Shown here in pieces: positions 18,687 to 28,254 of a stretch of DNA of 64,000 nucleotides. A program made the translations under genes and the position numbers. Positions within the stretch are counted from its first letter, which is position 1. Each line of letters begins with the position of its first letter. The stretch is from Mollicutes bacterium (lineage in GTDB: Bacteria; Bacillota_I; Bacilli_A; Izemoplasmatales; Izemoplasmataceae), in NCBI GenBank assembly GCA_003551005.1, contig PULR01000063.1, positions 1 through 64,000 of the forward strand, given 5' to 3'. The notes below the pieces were generated by a model. That model did not search any database, was not told where the DNA came from, and saw only the letters and a program-made list of their open reading frames with translations.

Positions 18687-19822
18687 GTATCCTCCTGGGG
18701 GTAGGGATAGAGTCTGACACCTTTCACGACACGGTTGATAACACCTTCGGGGCTCGGGTCGTCGGGATTGATGCCCTGCTTGTAGGATTTCAAGAAGGCG
18801 AGCCGCTGGGCGGCGACGAGGTAGGGAAACAGCAGGAACGCATCCGGCATCGCGGTCTTCGCATCCGCGAGCGTGACTTGCCGATCCGCGGCGATGGATT
18901 CGTCGTAGCCCTCGCTGAAGACGACATCCTGTGTCATGCCGTCGCCTTCGAGCTCCTCAAGCAAGTCGCGTTCGTATTTTCTTGTGTAGTCGTCGTTGGA
19001 GAGGAACTGAAAGACCGTCGTCTTTTCATCGATGAAGGATTTCGGTCCGTGACGAAAGCCGAGCGGGGTGTCCGAACGGGTCGCGATGCGGCCGGCGTTC
19101 AGCTCGAGCATCTTGAGTTCCGCTTCCTTCGCGAGGCCCTTGAACGGGGCGGAGCCGAGGAAGACCGCCTTCTTGAAGTCGCTGGCGGCGACGGCATCGA
19201 GCGTCTCGGAGGTCATGACCTTCTTTGCCATCCCGGCGGCGCGGTCGACGGTCTTTGCATGCTCGTTGATGGCGTCGAGGTTGAAAAGCAGAAGCGAGGC
19301 GAGCGCCATCGTCGAGAAGCTGCCGGTCATCGCGAGGCCCTTGTCATTGGCCGCTTCCGGCATGTAGACGACCAGTGCGTTGTCGTCTTCTTCTCCACGA
19401 CGGGCCAGCGAGCCTTCGCGGTTGCAGGTGAGGATGATGTGGTAGACCTCGTCGATCAGCGCATCGGCGAGGTCCACCGTCGCTACGCTTTCGGGGCTGT
19501 TGCCCGAACGGGCGTAGGAGACAAGCAGCGTCGGTCGCTTGGGGCGGAAATACGCTTCGGGGGCGGCGACGATGTCGGTCGTGGCGATGGGTTCCACCAC
19601 GAAGGGACTGCTGGTATTTATATAGGGAGCGACCGTCTCTCCGATGAAAGCGGAACTTCCAGCACCTGAGAGGATGACTCGGAGGTCCTTGTCGCTGCTC
19701 ACGCGTTTCAGAAAACGGGCAATGTCTTCCTGTCGGCTTTGGATGGTTTCGTAGGTCTCCCGCCAGAGCCTGGGCTGCTGGGCGATTTCACGGTAGGTGG
19801 TGTAGTTCTCGTAAGCGTTCAT
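18683..19822 (-). CDS. agaS: AgaS-family SIS-domain ketose/aldose isomerase/deaminase
   Basis: RVILSGAGSSAFIGETVAPYI, LVSYARSGNSPESVATVDLAD, GFRHGPKSFID. Confidence 0.88.
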   Translation of the reverse strand: MNAYENYTTYREIAQQPRLWRETYETIQSRQEDIARFLKRVSSDKDLRVILSGAGSSAFIGETVAPYINTSSPFVVEPIATTDIVAAPEAYFRPKRPTLLVSYARSGNSPESVATVDLADALIDEVYHIILTCNREGSLARRGEEDDNALVVYMPEAANDKGLAMTGSFSTMALASLLLFNLDAINEHAKTVDRAAGMAKKVMTSETLDAVAASDFKKAVFLGSAPFKGLAKEAELKMLELNAGRIATRSDTPLGFRHGPKSFIDEKTTVFQFLSNDDYTRKYERDLLEELEGDGMTQDVVFSEGYDESIAADRQVTLADAKTAMPDAFLLFPYLVAAQRLAFLKSYKQGINPDDPSPEGVINRVVKGVRLYPYPQEDT

Positions 19823-19848
19823 GGTTCCATCCCCTTTCAATCAGTGTC

Positions 19849-19874
19849 GGTAAAATCGTCATGACGTCATTACC
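19849..19874. promoter_or_regulatory. Putative operator between gntR-type regulator and agaS
   Basis: GGTAAaatcgtcATGACGTCATTACC: GGTAA/TTACC ends and an ATGACGTCAT palindrome in the intergenic gap. Confidence 0.4.
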
Positions 19875-19898
19875 AGTAGAAGGAAAATAATTGACGGG

Positions 19899-20621
19899 TC
19901 ATTCGAGCACGACCCGGTAGTTGAACTGATCGCCGCGGGCGATGCTGATGGTGTATTCAATGATTTCGTCGTCTTCGTAGGTGGTCCGCTCGATCATCAT
20001 GCTCGGGACCGCCTGGTTCACCTCTAGCAGTTCGGCCTCGTAATCGCGGGTGGTGACCGGTTTGAGGACTTCTTCCGCTTTTGAGAAAGAGACATCGAAT
20101 TGATTTCGGAAGACATCGTACATCGGAGTGTCTTCAAGGTCCTCGCGGACAAGGCCTTTGAACCGTTCAACGGGAAGATAGGTCCGTTCATACATCATCG
20201 GCGTATCATCCGCCATGCGCAGACGGACCAGCCGATAATGCGGGCTGCCGATCTCCACGCCGAGCTTGCGGGCGATTTTCTCATCGCTTGAATGGGTGTC
20301 GAACTCCAGCACCTTCGACCAGGGCTCCCGCCCGATCTTCTTCATCTCGTCGGTGAAACTGTAGAAGCCGAGCAGGTCCTGGCTCAGTTTCGGGGCGACA
20401 TAGGTGCCGTCCCCGTGACGTTTCTCGAGCAGGCCCATCGAGACCAGTTCATTGACGGCGTGGCGGACGGTCACCCGGCTGACATCATACATCTCGCAGA
20501 GTTGTCTTTCCGAAGGGATCCGCTCGTTTTCAAGATATCTCCCCTCCTGGATGTCCTTGACCAGGATCTCCACCAGTTGATAATACAGAGGGAGTTTGCT
20601 GTTTTTATCGACTGCTGCCAT
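19899..20621 (-). CDS. GntR family transcriptional regulator with UTRA domain
   Basis: IPSERQLCEMYDVSRVTVRHAVNELVSMGLLEKRHGDGTYV wHTH; UTRA-like C-term. Confidence 0.92.
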   Translation of the reverse strand: MAAVDKNSKLPLYYQLVEILVKDIQEGRYLENERIPSERQLCEMYDVSRVTVRHAVNELVSMGLLEKRHGDGTYVAPKLSQDLLGFYSFTDEMKKIGREPWSKVLEFDTHSSDEKIARKLGVEIGSPHYRLVRLRMADDTPMMYERTYLPVERFKGLVREDLEDTPMYDVFRNQFDVSFSKAEEVLKPVTTRDYEAELLEVNQAVPSMMIERTTYEDDEIIEYTISIARGDQFNYRVVLE

Positions 20622-20842
20622 GCTATCCTTCCTTCAGACCGTCAGAGAACCTTTGATTTATAATACCTCTATAATACCACTTACATTTTTAACCTATCAT
20701 AACGCTTTCACTCTGTCAACGCGAACTCTTTTATAATTTCCCCCCTCCTGATTCCTTGTACTGCTCGGAGCAGCCGGAGAGCGTGAAAAAAATTTTTTCG
20801 GGTTATTCTTTCATGGTACAATGAAAGCAAGGAGGAAAGAGC

Positions 20843-22360
20843 ATGGAATATGTGCAGTTGTTCGGGTTGACAATCTCGCTTTTGATCGCTGTGGCCCTCG
20901 CCACCTATGGGTGGCTGTATCGCTCGCGAAATGGCGCACCAGCTATCGTGATCCTTTCCGTGCTTTTTTTTCTTTGGCATCTCACGACTTTCTTTGAAGG
21001 GCTGTCCACCCAGATCGAGACCATGCGTTTCTGGCGCGACATGCAGCAGATCAGCGTTTTCCTCACGCCCTTCTTTCTTTTCCGCTTCGCCCTCGATTTC
21101 TCCGAGAACAGGTTGCGCTGGCCGCTCACGGCGCTGATCATCATCCCGCTCACGGGCATCCTGCTCATCTTCACCAACCCAGTCCACGGCCTCGTACGCG
21201 AGGGGTACTTTCTTATCGAGGACGCCCCTTTCGTCCAGCTGCGGGTCGACCTCACCCCCTTGGGAGCGTTGAGTCTCATCGCGAGCACGGCTTTTCTGCT
21301 AGTCGCCGTGGTGATGCTGCTGGATTACCACCGACATGTGAGCTTGAAAGTCAAGAAACAGATCCGGCTGTTCGTCGGTGCCATCACGCTCAACGTCCTT
21401 TTGACCATCGCCAATCTTACACTGCTTCGGGGTCTTGGCTACAACGTCCTGACCTCCACGCTCTATACCCCGAGCGCGGTGATTCTCTTCTATGGGTTCT
21501 TCCGCTACGATTTCTTCGTGGTCTCGCCGCTCTCCAAGGAGAAGCTGCTCACGACTCTCAAAGATCAGATTCTCGTACTCGACGAATCAAACCGACTGGT
21601 TGAATTCAATGAAGCCGCCGCTGAACATTTTTGCGACCATCACGCGGTGGCACTCGAGGTGGGAATGCCCGTGTGGCGGTTCTTCCCCCAGCCTCCCTGC
21701 GTGCCCCTTGGGAACAATCCACACCGAAACGCCTATCAGGAGGTCGCTCACCCGCACGGGGATGAAATCCGTTATTTCAGAATCCGCTACCACAGCCTGC
21801 AGGGGAACCGGCGTTTTCAGGGCACGCTGATCGTCATCGAGGATGTCACCATCGACACACAATACGAGATCCAGCTCAAGCATCGGGCGGACCGCGATCC
21901 GCTCACAAGTCTTCTCAACCGCACCACCTTCCAGCAACACTATGAACAACTCGAACGTCACAACCGCTCGCTGGTGCTGCTCGACATCGACGATTTCAAG
22001 GCGATCAACGACGCCCATGGCCACGCCGTCGGCGACCGCACCCTTATCCTCTTCGCTGCGGCCATGCAGGAAGCGGCTGGAGGCAATGCCATCCTCGGCC
22101 GCCTCGGCGGCGAAGAATTCGGCATCGCCTATCAAGATATTCCGTCCGAGGAAGCCAAAGCGCGGGCCGAAACACTCAACCGTCTCATCCGCGAACGCGA
22201 CTTTGAAGGCGTGAATGTCACCGTCAGCATCGGTCTCGCCCACGACCCCGATGGCTCGAAACCTTTCGACCGCATCCGTGCGGAAGCGGACAAAGCCCTC
22301 TACCAAGCGAAGGATGCGGGAAAAGACACAGTGTGTTCGGACCTTGATCATCCGCAGTGA
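20843..22360 (+). CDS. Membrane sensor diguanylate cyclase (7TM N-term, PAS, GGDEF)
   Basis: RDPLTSLLNRTTFQQHYEQL ... LGRLGGEEFGIAYQD (GGEEF); N-terminal TM array. Confidence 0.9.
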   Translation: MEYVQLFGLTISLLIAVALATYGWLYRSRNGAPAIVILSVLFFLWHLTTFFEGLSTQIETMRFWRDMQQISVFLTPFFLFRFALDFSENRLRWPLTALIIIPLTGILLIFTNPVHGLVREGYFLIEDAPFVQLRVDLTPLGALSLIASTAFLLVAVVMLLDYHRHVSLKVKKQIRLFVGAITLNVLLTIANLTLLRGLGYNVLTSTLYTPSAVILFYGFFRYDFFVVSPLSKEKLLTTLKDQILVLDESNRLVEFNEAAAEHFCDHHAVALEVGMPVWRFFPQPPCVPLGNNPHRNAYQEVAHPHGDEIRYFRIRYHSLQGNRRFQGTLIVIEDVTIDTQYEIQLKHRADRDPLTSLLNRTTFQQHYEQLERHNRSLVLLDIDDFKAINDAHGHAVGDRTLILFAAAMQEAAGGNAILGRLGGEEFGIAYQDIPSEEAKARAETLNRLIRERDFEGVNVTVSIGLAHDPDGSKPFDRIRAEADKALYQAKDAGKDTVCSDLDHPQ

Positions 22361-22362
22361 AT

Positions 22363-22392
22363 GACAAAAGCCGGCAGGACCGGCTTTTATTT
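22363..22392. terminator. Bidirectional intrinsic terminator
   Basis: aaaagccggcaggaccggctttta hairpin between convergent genes. Confidence 0.75.
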
Positions 22393-22395
22393 TGC

Positions 22396-23010
22396 TTATG
22401 GTTCTTTATCGAAAAGCACCTGGTGAAGCCGCTTGCGGATGCTAGGCAGCCGCTCGTGGAAAAACTCGGGATGGTCCTTGAACCATTTGATGTTGAGCGG
22501 AGAGGGATGGGGCAGGACGAACGTATCCTTGTCCTTGAGCGTCCGGGTGTGCATGACGAGCTCGTGAAACGTTTCACCAGGGAAGAAATAGTCCGCGGCG
22601 GCCTTGCCGACGATGAGGAAGATGGTATTCTCGAGTCGCTTTAGCTCGGCCTCCAGCCAGAGGTCGGCGCATATTTTCGGCGGTTTGCGATCCCCGCCGC
22701 GGGGTGTCTTTCCCGGGAAACACTTGCCGACGGACGTGATATAGAAGCGAGAGGGGTCATAAAACACCTCACGGTCGATGCCGTACCACTCTCCTCGCAG
22801 CTTTTCTCCCGAAGCATCGTCGAAGGGGAATCCGCTTTCGTGGACGGAGCGCGAGGGCGCCTGGGAGATCTGCGCGAGGGGGGCGGTAGGATGACCGCGC
22901 ACCACGGGGCGCGGCTCATGGGGAAAACGCCCCCGGCATTCACGGCAGGCACGGATCCGTTCAAGCAGGTCGGCTTCCGCGTTCAAATCGCTACGACTTT
23001 TCCCAGGCAT
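22396..23010 (-). CDS. Uracil-DNA glycosylase family protein
   Basis: FYITSVGKCFPGKTPRGGDRKPPKIC and FVLPHPSPLN motif. Confidence 0.85.
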   Translation of the reverse strand: MPGKSRSDLNAEADLLERIRACRECRGRFPHEPRPVVRGHPTAPLAQISQAPSRSVHESGFPFDDASGEKLRGEWYGIDREVFYDPSRFYITSVGKCFPGKTPRGGDRKPPKICADLWLEAELKRLENTIFLIVGKAAADYFFPGETFHELVMHTRTLKDKDTFVLPHPSPLNIKWFKDHPEFFHERLPSIRKRLHQVLFDKEP

Positions 23011-24979
23011 AGGCATCAAACCAGCCGGTGATCTCATCAAGGCGCTTCATCCTCGCCTTCGGCTTGCCGCTGCGGGAGAGTTCATGGGTCTCGCCCTTGA
23101 ACCAGACCAGCCGGCTCGGCACGCCACGCTCCTTGAGGATGGCAAATAGCTGCTGCGCCTGTTCAATCGGACAGCGGTAATCCTGATCCGCGTGGATGAT
23201 CAGTGTCGGCGTGTCGATATTCTGCGCCTGCATCAAGGGGGATTGCTCGGCGAGCGCCTGCGCATCATGGATGGGATGACCGGCCGTCTGGTCGGCGGCG
23301 AACAGATAGCCGATGTCGCTCGTCCCGTGGAAGGAGCGCCAATCGGCGATCGACCGCTGGGTCGCCGCGGCCTTGAACATCCTCGTGCGGCCGAGCATCC
23401 AGTTGGTCATGAATCCGCCATAGGAGCCGCCGGTCACGAACAGTCGGTCCGCATCCACCCCGCGATATGTCTGTTTCACCTCGTCCACGAACGCCATCAG
23501 ATCCTCGTAGTCGATCGTGCCATAACGCCCGCGGATGTCGGCGAAGGCATCCCCCTTGCCATCGGAGCCGCGGGGGTTCGCGAACATGACCACATAACCC
23601 CGGCTCGCCCACAGCTGCATCTCGTGGTAGAAAATGCGGCCATAGACCGTCTTCGGTCCGCCGTGGATGTTGAGGATGGCCGGGTGCTTCGTCTTGGGGC
23701 TATAGTCCGCAGGAAGCAGCACAAAGCCTTTCACCGTGTGGTCCTCCCCTTCTACGACCAGCGGTCTTGGAGCCGCGACGTAATGACCGGCCAGCACTTC
23801 TTCGTTGAGAGCCGTCAGGCGCCGAAACGTATCCGTCTTCTCTTCCAGAGCGTAGATTTCCTGCAGGGACTGTCCCTGCATGCCGATGAGGATCCTGTGA
23901 TTGTCCGCCCGGACAAGTCCATCCACGGAACCATCCATCACGGTGTCGGTCTCGACACCGTTTTCAAGCGTGAACCGTTTGATTTCGGAGTGATCATCGA
24001 TGGTCGCGACGAAAAAATAGGCCCCTTCGTGCACGAACCCTGTCGGCGAGGGAAGCAGTCGGCAGTCGGTTCCGATGGTGTTGCTGGGATTTTCGCCAAA
24101 TCGTGTCGAAAGCTTCAACGCGCCATCCTCGACAAGGTAGAAATCCGGGTTCTCATTCAAGCCGTAGCGCCGCATATCCTTCGCGAGGGCGAGAATCCTG
24201 CCCTCGAGCTCGAAGAGACGCTCCACGCTGTATTCCATGCGGTCATACAGCGTGTAGCGGCGCCCGGAGGAGGCCTCGTAGGCATGAATCTGCGCATAGG
24301 GTGTACGAACGGTCTCGAGCGGACTGCCCGCGAAGTAGATAACCTCGCGGTCCTCGCTGAGGGCGAAGGTGCCGACGGCGAAATCCGGATTCTGCAACGG
24401 TGTGTAGCTGCCATCCGCCTCCCGGATGAGAAGCTGCTTGGGCGTCTCGTGGATGAACCCGGCGCCGTTCATGTAATAGGGCAGCCGTTCGATGGTCTCG
24501 TAGGCCTGCGCCTCCTCGAGCTGTTCAAGGTGGCGCTTGCGCGCCTCCTCCTCACCGGTGTAGAGGATGTGGTCCGAGGGCCTCAGCTGTGCACTCAGAA
24601 GCAGCCTTCCCCCTGGCAGGGACGCTTCAAGCTGCGCGGGGAAGGGGAGTGTGAAAGCGTGCTCGAGCGTCTTGTTTGGTATTCGATAGCGGTAGATGCT
24701 CTTGCGTTTTTGTTGCTTGAGCGCGTCGCGTTCCTGCTGGTTCTTCTGCAGATCCAGAAGCAGCGTCTCCTCATCCGTGAAGAGGAACGCCGAGTTTTCT
24801 TTCAGCGAGCGCAGACGTCTGACGCCCTGTTCGTCCCCGATGTAGAGATCGTGCGTGTAGGTGTTCGCTTTCCAATCCGCCTGCGAGGCGACGAAGGCAT
24901 AACGACTCCGTCCCGGCGAGGCCTGCAGCCGTCCGAGAAACCGCGTCCGCAGCAGTGTTTCATTCGTGATGGGTTCCAT
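22991..24979 (-). CDS. S9 family peptidase (acyl-aminoacyl/prolyl oligopeptidase type)
   Basis: VTGGSYGGFMTNWMLGRT nucleophile (GxSxGG) plus LIIHADQDYRCPIEQAQQLF and C-terminal GETHELSRSGKP. Confidence 0.93.
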   Translation of the reverse strand: MEPITNETLLRTRFLGRLQASPGRSRYAFVASQADWKANTYTHDLYIGDEQGVRRLRSLKENSAFLFTDEETLLLDLQKNQQERDALKQQKRKSIYRYRIPNKTLEHAFTLPFPAQLEASLPGGRLLLSAQLRPSDHILYTGEEEARKRHLEQLEEAQAYETIERLPYYMNGAGFIHETPKQLLIREADGSYTPLQNPDFAVGTFALSEDREVIYFAGSPLETVRTPYAQIHAYEASSGRRYTLYDRMEYSVERLFELEGRILALAKDMRRYGLNENPDFYLVEDGALKLSTRFGENPSNTIGTDCRLLPSPTGFVHEGAYFFVATIDDHSEIKRFTLENGVETDTVMDGSVDGLVRADNHRILIGMQGQSLQEIYALEEKTDTFRRLTALNEEVLAGHYVAAPRPLVVEGEDHTVKGFVLLPADYSPKTKHPAILNIHGGPKTVYGRIFYHEMQLWASRGYVVMFANPRGSDGKGDAFADIRGRYGTIDYEDLMAFVDEVKQTYRGVDADRLFVTGGSYGGFMTNWMLGRTRMFKAAATQRSIADWRSFHGTSDIGYLFAADQTAGHPIHDAQALAEQSPLMQAQNIDTPTLIIHADQDYRCPIEQAQQLFAILKERGVPSRLVWFKGETHELSRSGKPKARMKRLDEITGWFDAYAWEKS

Positions 24980-25023
24980 GGGTCACCTTCCTTATTATTC
25001 ATGGTCGCCCTGGGAGACTGTTC

Positions 25024-25539
25024 TCAGCCACCGAGGGTTAATGCGTATTTTCGTTCACGGGCTTTGCGACCGACATCTATTTCCCGTGTGATGCCGGTAT
25101 CGGAGAATCCCAGCGTCTCGTGGAACAATCGCGCGCCGGGCGCTTCTTCAAGAGCCCAGAGAATGACACGGGCGTACCCTTCCGCAGCCATCGCCTGCCG
25201 CGCCTTTTTGAAAAGCGCCTGCCCGAGACCCTCGCGCTGGTGGTTCGGCCGGATATAAAGCCGCCAAAGCTCACATGTCTTTTCGGTTTCGGCGGAATGG
25301 CGGGGGGCGCCGTAGGAGAGCAGCCCGGCCGCTTCGTCGTCGCTGAAGAGGATGAGTGTCGTCGGTTCTCCGGTTTCCAGCTCCTCGGCGAACCCTCTGC
25401 GCCGAGCTGGAAAAGACAGCCGGCTGCGCAGAAATTGTGCATCCACCACATCCTTGTAGGCTTCCTGGAGGGAGGCGGAATGCACAGCCGCCAGATCGTC
25501 CACATCGTCTTCACGTGCGGGGCGGATTATGACATCCAT
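25024..25539 (-). CDS. GNAT family N-acetyltransferase
   Basis: LWRLYIRPNHQREGLGQALFKKARQ motif A. Confidence 0.9.
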   Translation of the reverse strand: MDVIIRPAREDDVDDLAAVHSASLQEAYKDVVDAQFLRSRLSFPARRRGFAEELETGEPTTLILFSDDEAAGLLSYGAPRHSAETEKTCELWRLYIRPNHQREGLGQALFKKARQAMAAEGYARVILWALEEAPGARLFHETLGFSDTGITREIDVGRKARERKYALTLGG

Positions 25540-25553
25540 GGTATCGTCTCCTT

Positions 25554-26417
25554 TCAGCGCTCTTCAGACCCGCTGCCTTCCAAGTCCCTAGCAGCCGGCC
25601 GAGGGCTGTTGAGCCGGTAGAAGTAATACGTCGCGTCGTCGTAGCCGCATTCGTAGAGGTCCGCAAGGTGCTCAGCGTCGAAATCGAGCACGCGGCCGAG
25701 GGAGCCTTCGTGTTTGATCTCGTGAAAAACAACGCCCTCCGTCGCGAGCTTTTTCGGGTCGTAGAAAGGGTGGCGGTGCAGATGCACGATGAGAATCTCA
25801 TCACACCCGGCGTCGATCAGCGGGGGGATGGGCACGTTGTCGAAGACGCCGCCGTCATAATACTTGTGTTCATCCAGCGTGACCGGCGGGAAGAGCACCG
25901 GGATGGAAGCCGAAGCGATGAGCGCACGCAGCGCCGCTTCCCTGTCAAGATCGTGCAACGGCACGTAGAGGGCGTTCGATTCCTTGAGCACATAATGCCG
26001 ATAAGTCGCGCGGATCAAGTCCAGAAGGCCTTCATCCCTGCGCCCTCCCCGCGAGAGGGTGGCGTAGACCTCCCGCGCTTTCAAGCGATCATAATCGACG
26101 GCCTCGCGGAGAACCCGTTCATAGACCTCCATCGAATACACCCCCCGGTCCAGACGGAAACGCCGATACCACGGGGTTTCCTCCCGATCAACGGGGTTGC
26201 GGGGAAGATTATCCTCAGGGAGGCTGAACCACACATCCCGCAGCGCGGCGCCTCCGCGAGTGGCCAGCACGGCGGCGTTCGCGGCGCCGATCGAGGTGCC
26301 CGCGAAGGCGCGCGCCCGCGCGAGGATTCCAAGTTCCTCGAGCGCCACGGCGACACCCGCCTGATAGGCTCCGCGGGCGCCCCCGCCCGTGAAGCAGATC
26401 CCTAGCTTCTCTCCCAA
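25554..26417 (-). CDS. Patatin-like phospholipase family protein
   Basis: CFTGGGARGAYQAGVAVALEE, AGTSIGAANAA (GxSxG), DGGVFDNVPI (DGG). Confidence 0.93.
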   Translation of the reverse strand: MGEKLGICFTGGGARGAYQAGVAVALEELGILARARAFAGTSIGAANAAVLATRGGAALRDVWFSLPEDNLPRNPVDREETPWYRRFRLDRGVYSMEVYERVLREAVDYDRLKAREVYATLSRGGRRDEGLLDLIRATYRHYVLKESNALYVPLHDLDREAALRALIASASIPVLFPPVTLDEHKYYDGGVFDNVPIPPLIDAGCDEILIVHLHRHPFYDPKKLATEGVVFHEIKHEGSLGRVLDFDAEHLADLYECGYDDATYYFYRLNSPRPAARDLEGSGSEER

Positions 26418-26523
26418 GGGCCGACCTCCTATGACATGCGTAAGTAATCCTTATTGTATCATGGACGGATGGGTCTCTCATCCTAAGTTCGACAAATCCT
26501 GTGCACACAAGCAGACGTCCGCT

Positions 26524-27861
26524 TCAATCCGCCACGCGTTTGCCGACCCACTGGCGCCGGAGCCAGCGCTGGAAGACCAGCGCCCCCCGGACGCATTCAT
26601 CGGCCGCCAGACCGGCCACAACGCCGAGCAGTCCATAGCCGAGTTCCAGCCCGAAGAGATAGGATACACCCACGCCGGCCCCGAGCATGCTGAAGATGGC
26701 GATAACGACGGGATAGACCACATCCCCGCTGGCGCGCAGCGCCTGGATGACGACCAGATTCGACAATCGGCCGAATTCAAGGACGATTACGATCGCCATG
26801 GCCTGCCGGCCCAGGGTCAGGATTTCCGGATTGTCTGTGAAGATGCCGAGGATGGTCTGCGCCTGCCAGAACATGAATGTGGCGATGCTGATGACGATCA
26901 CGATGGCGATCTTCAGTGTGCGGAGCGTGCGACGGTAGGCGCCGTGGTAATCGTGCGCGCCCACATGCCATCCCACGATGATCTTATTGCCCTGGGCGAC
27001 GGCGAGGGCGAAGACGAGGACGGGCATCATCATGTTGTGGATGTACTCGTGTGTCGTCAGTGCCAGCGTGCCGATGGTGTTGAGAAAACCCAGCAGAATA
27101 ACCTGCGTAAAATGGTAGACGAATTGTTCGAAGGCGCTGGGGATGCCGATGCGGAAAATCTTCGCGAAATGGTGCTTGAGCGGCGCGAGCCGCAGGAAGA
27201 ACGGATGGACACCCAGCTTCCGGTACAACAACGCCAACGTGACAATCAAGCCAACACCCTTGCTGGTCGTCGAAGCGATCGCCGCGCCCGTGACGCCCAG
27301 TTCCGGCGCGAAAGCGAAACCAAAGATCAAGAAGCCATTCAGGATGACATTCAGGATGTTTGAAAACCCGACGATAATCATCACGATCTTGGTCCGTCCG
27401 AAGCTCTTGAAACCAGCCCCCGCAGCTTGTGTCAGGGCGATGAAGAGCAACCCGATGGCCCGGATCCTCAGATAAATGAGCGAATCATCGAAAATGACCG
27501 CTTCGGTGCGGATCAGACCCAGCAGCGTATAGGCGAAAAGCTGCAACGAGACCAGAAGGATGAAGGCGAGCAGGGCGTTGGACAGCAGTCCGGTCTTGAT
27601 GGCGTGTTTCGCTTCCTGGCGTTGTTCGGCGCCGAGATATTGCGAGACAACCACTCCGACCCCGATCGCGACCACGTTGAGCAGGACCGTGAAGAGGGTC
27701 ATCAGCCGCCGGCCGTTCGCCACCGCAGCGACCGCAAGATCGTCGTATTGAGAAAGCATGAACGTATCCGCCACGCCGATGAGCATGATGAACAGCAGCT
27801 CGATGTAGATCGGCCAGGCCAGTTTGAACAGATTCGTCTTCCCGGGTTGCATGGCAATCAC
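26524..27861 (-). CDS. MATE family efflux transporter
   Basis: 445 aa, 12-TM pattern; LFKLAWPIYIELLFIMLIGVADTFMLSQYDD, QAAGAGFKSFGRTKIVM. Confidence 0.92.
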   Translation of the reverse strand: MIAMQPGKTNLFKLAWPIYIELLFIMLIGVADTFMLSQYDDLAVAAVANGRRLMTLFTVLLNVVAIGVGVVVSQYLGAEQRQEAKHAIKTGLLSNALLAFILLVSLQLFAYTLLGLIRTEAVIFDDSLIYLRIRAIGLLFIALTQAAGAGFKSFGRTKIVMIIVGFSNILNVILNGFLIFGFAFAPELGVTGAAIASTTSKGVGLIVTLALLYRKLGVHPFFLRLAPLKHHFAKIFRIGIPSAFEQFVYHFTQVILLGFLNTIGTLALTTHEYIHNMMMPVLVFALAVAQGNKIIVGWHVGAHDYHGAYRRTLRTLKIAIVIVISIATFMFWQAQTILGIFTDNPEILTLGRQAMAIVIVLEFGRLSNLVVIQALRASGDVVYPVVIAIFSMLGAGVGVSYLFGLELGYGLLGVVAGLAADECVRGALVFQRWLRRQWVGKRVAD

Positions 27862-27949
27862 CTTTCTTCAAACGCCACCATTCTAACACATCTCTCTTTC
27901 CCGCTGCACAGGTCGCACAGAAACCAAAGCTTGTCTGCCTTATTTGCAT

Positions 27950-27977
27950 GAAAAAAGCCCGCGGACAGGCCGCGGGC
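27950..27977 (-). terminator. Intrinsic terminator downstream of thioredoxin-like gene
   Basis: gcccgcggcctgtccgcgggcttttttc on the minus strand. Confidence 0.85.
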
Positions 27978-27986
27978 AGGTTATCT

Positions 27987-28220
27987 TTACTCTGAGAGCA
28001 GTTTCACGATGTCGCGAGCGGAAGGAATCTTTCCGGAGACTCTGACTTCACCATCGACCACGAGCGCGGGAGTCTGCAGGATGTTATATTCACTGATGGC
28101 GGCGATATCCTCGACTTTCTCGATGTCCGCTTCAAGGCCCAGCTTCTCAACAGCCTGTCGTGTGTGCTGTTCAAGCAGCCGGCACTTCTTGCATCCGGTT
28201 CCAAGAATCTTCAGTTCCAT
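27987..28220 (-). CDS. Small thioredoxin-family redox disulfide protein
   Basis: MELKILGTGCKKCRLLEQHTRQAVEKLGL (CxxC) ... TPALVVDGEVRVSGKIPS. Confidence 0.9.
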   Translation of the reverse strand: MELKILGTGCKKCRLLEQHTRQAVEKLGLEADIEKVEDIAAISEYNILQTPALVVDGEVRVSGKIPSARDIVKLLSE

Positions 28221-28254
28221 CGTATTCACCTCCTCAGCATTTCGTTTATAGCCA

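Noticed and set aside
23192-25258. 688-aa ORF on the + strand
   Set aside because: It runs antisense to the clear S9 peptidase; composition is typical of shadow ORFs in GC-rich DNA.
26389-27363. 324-aa + strand ORF
   Set aside because: Antisense to the MATE transporter.
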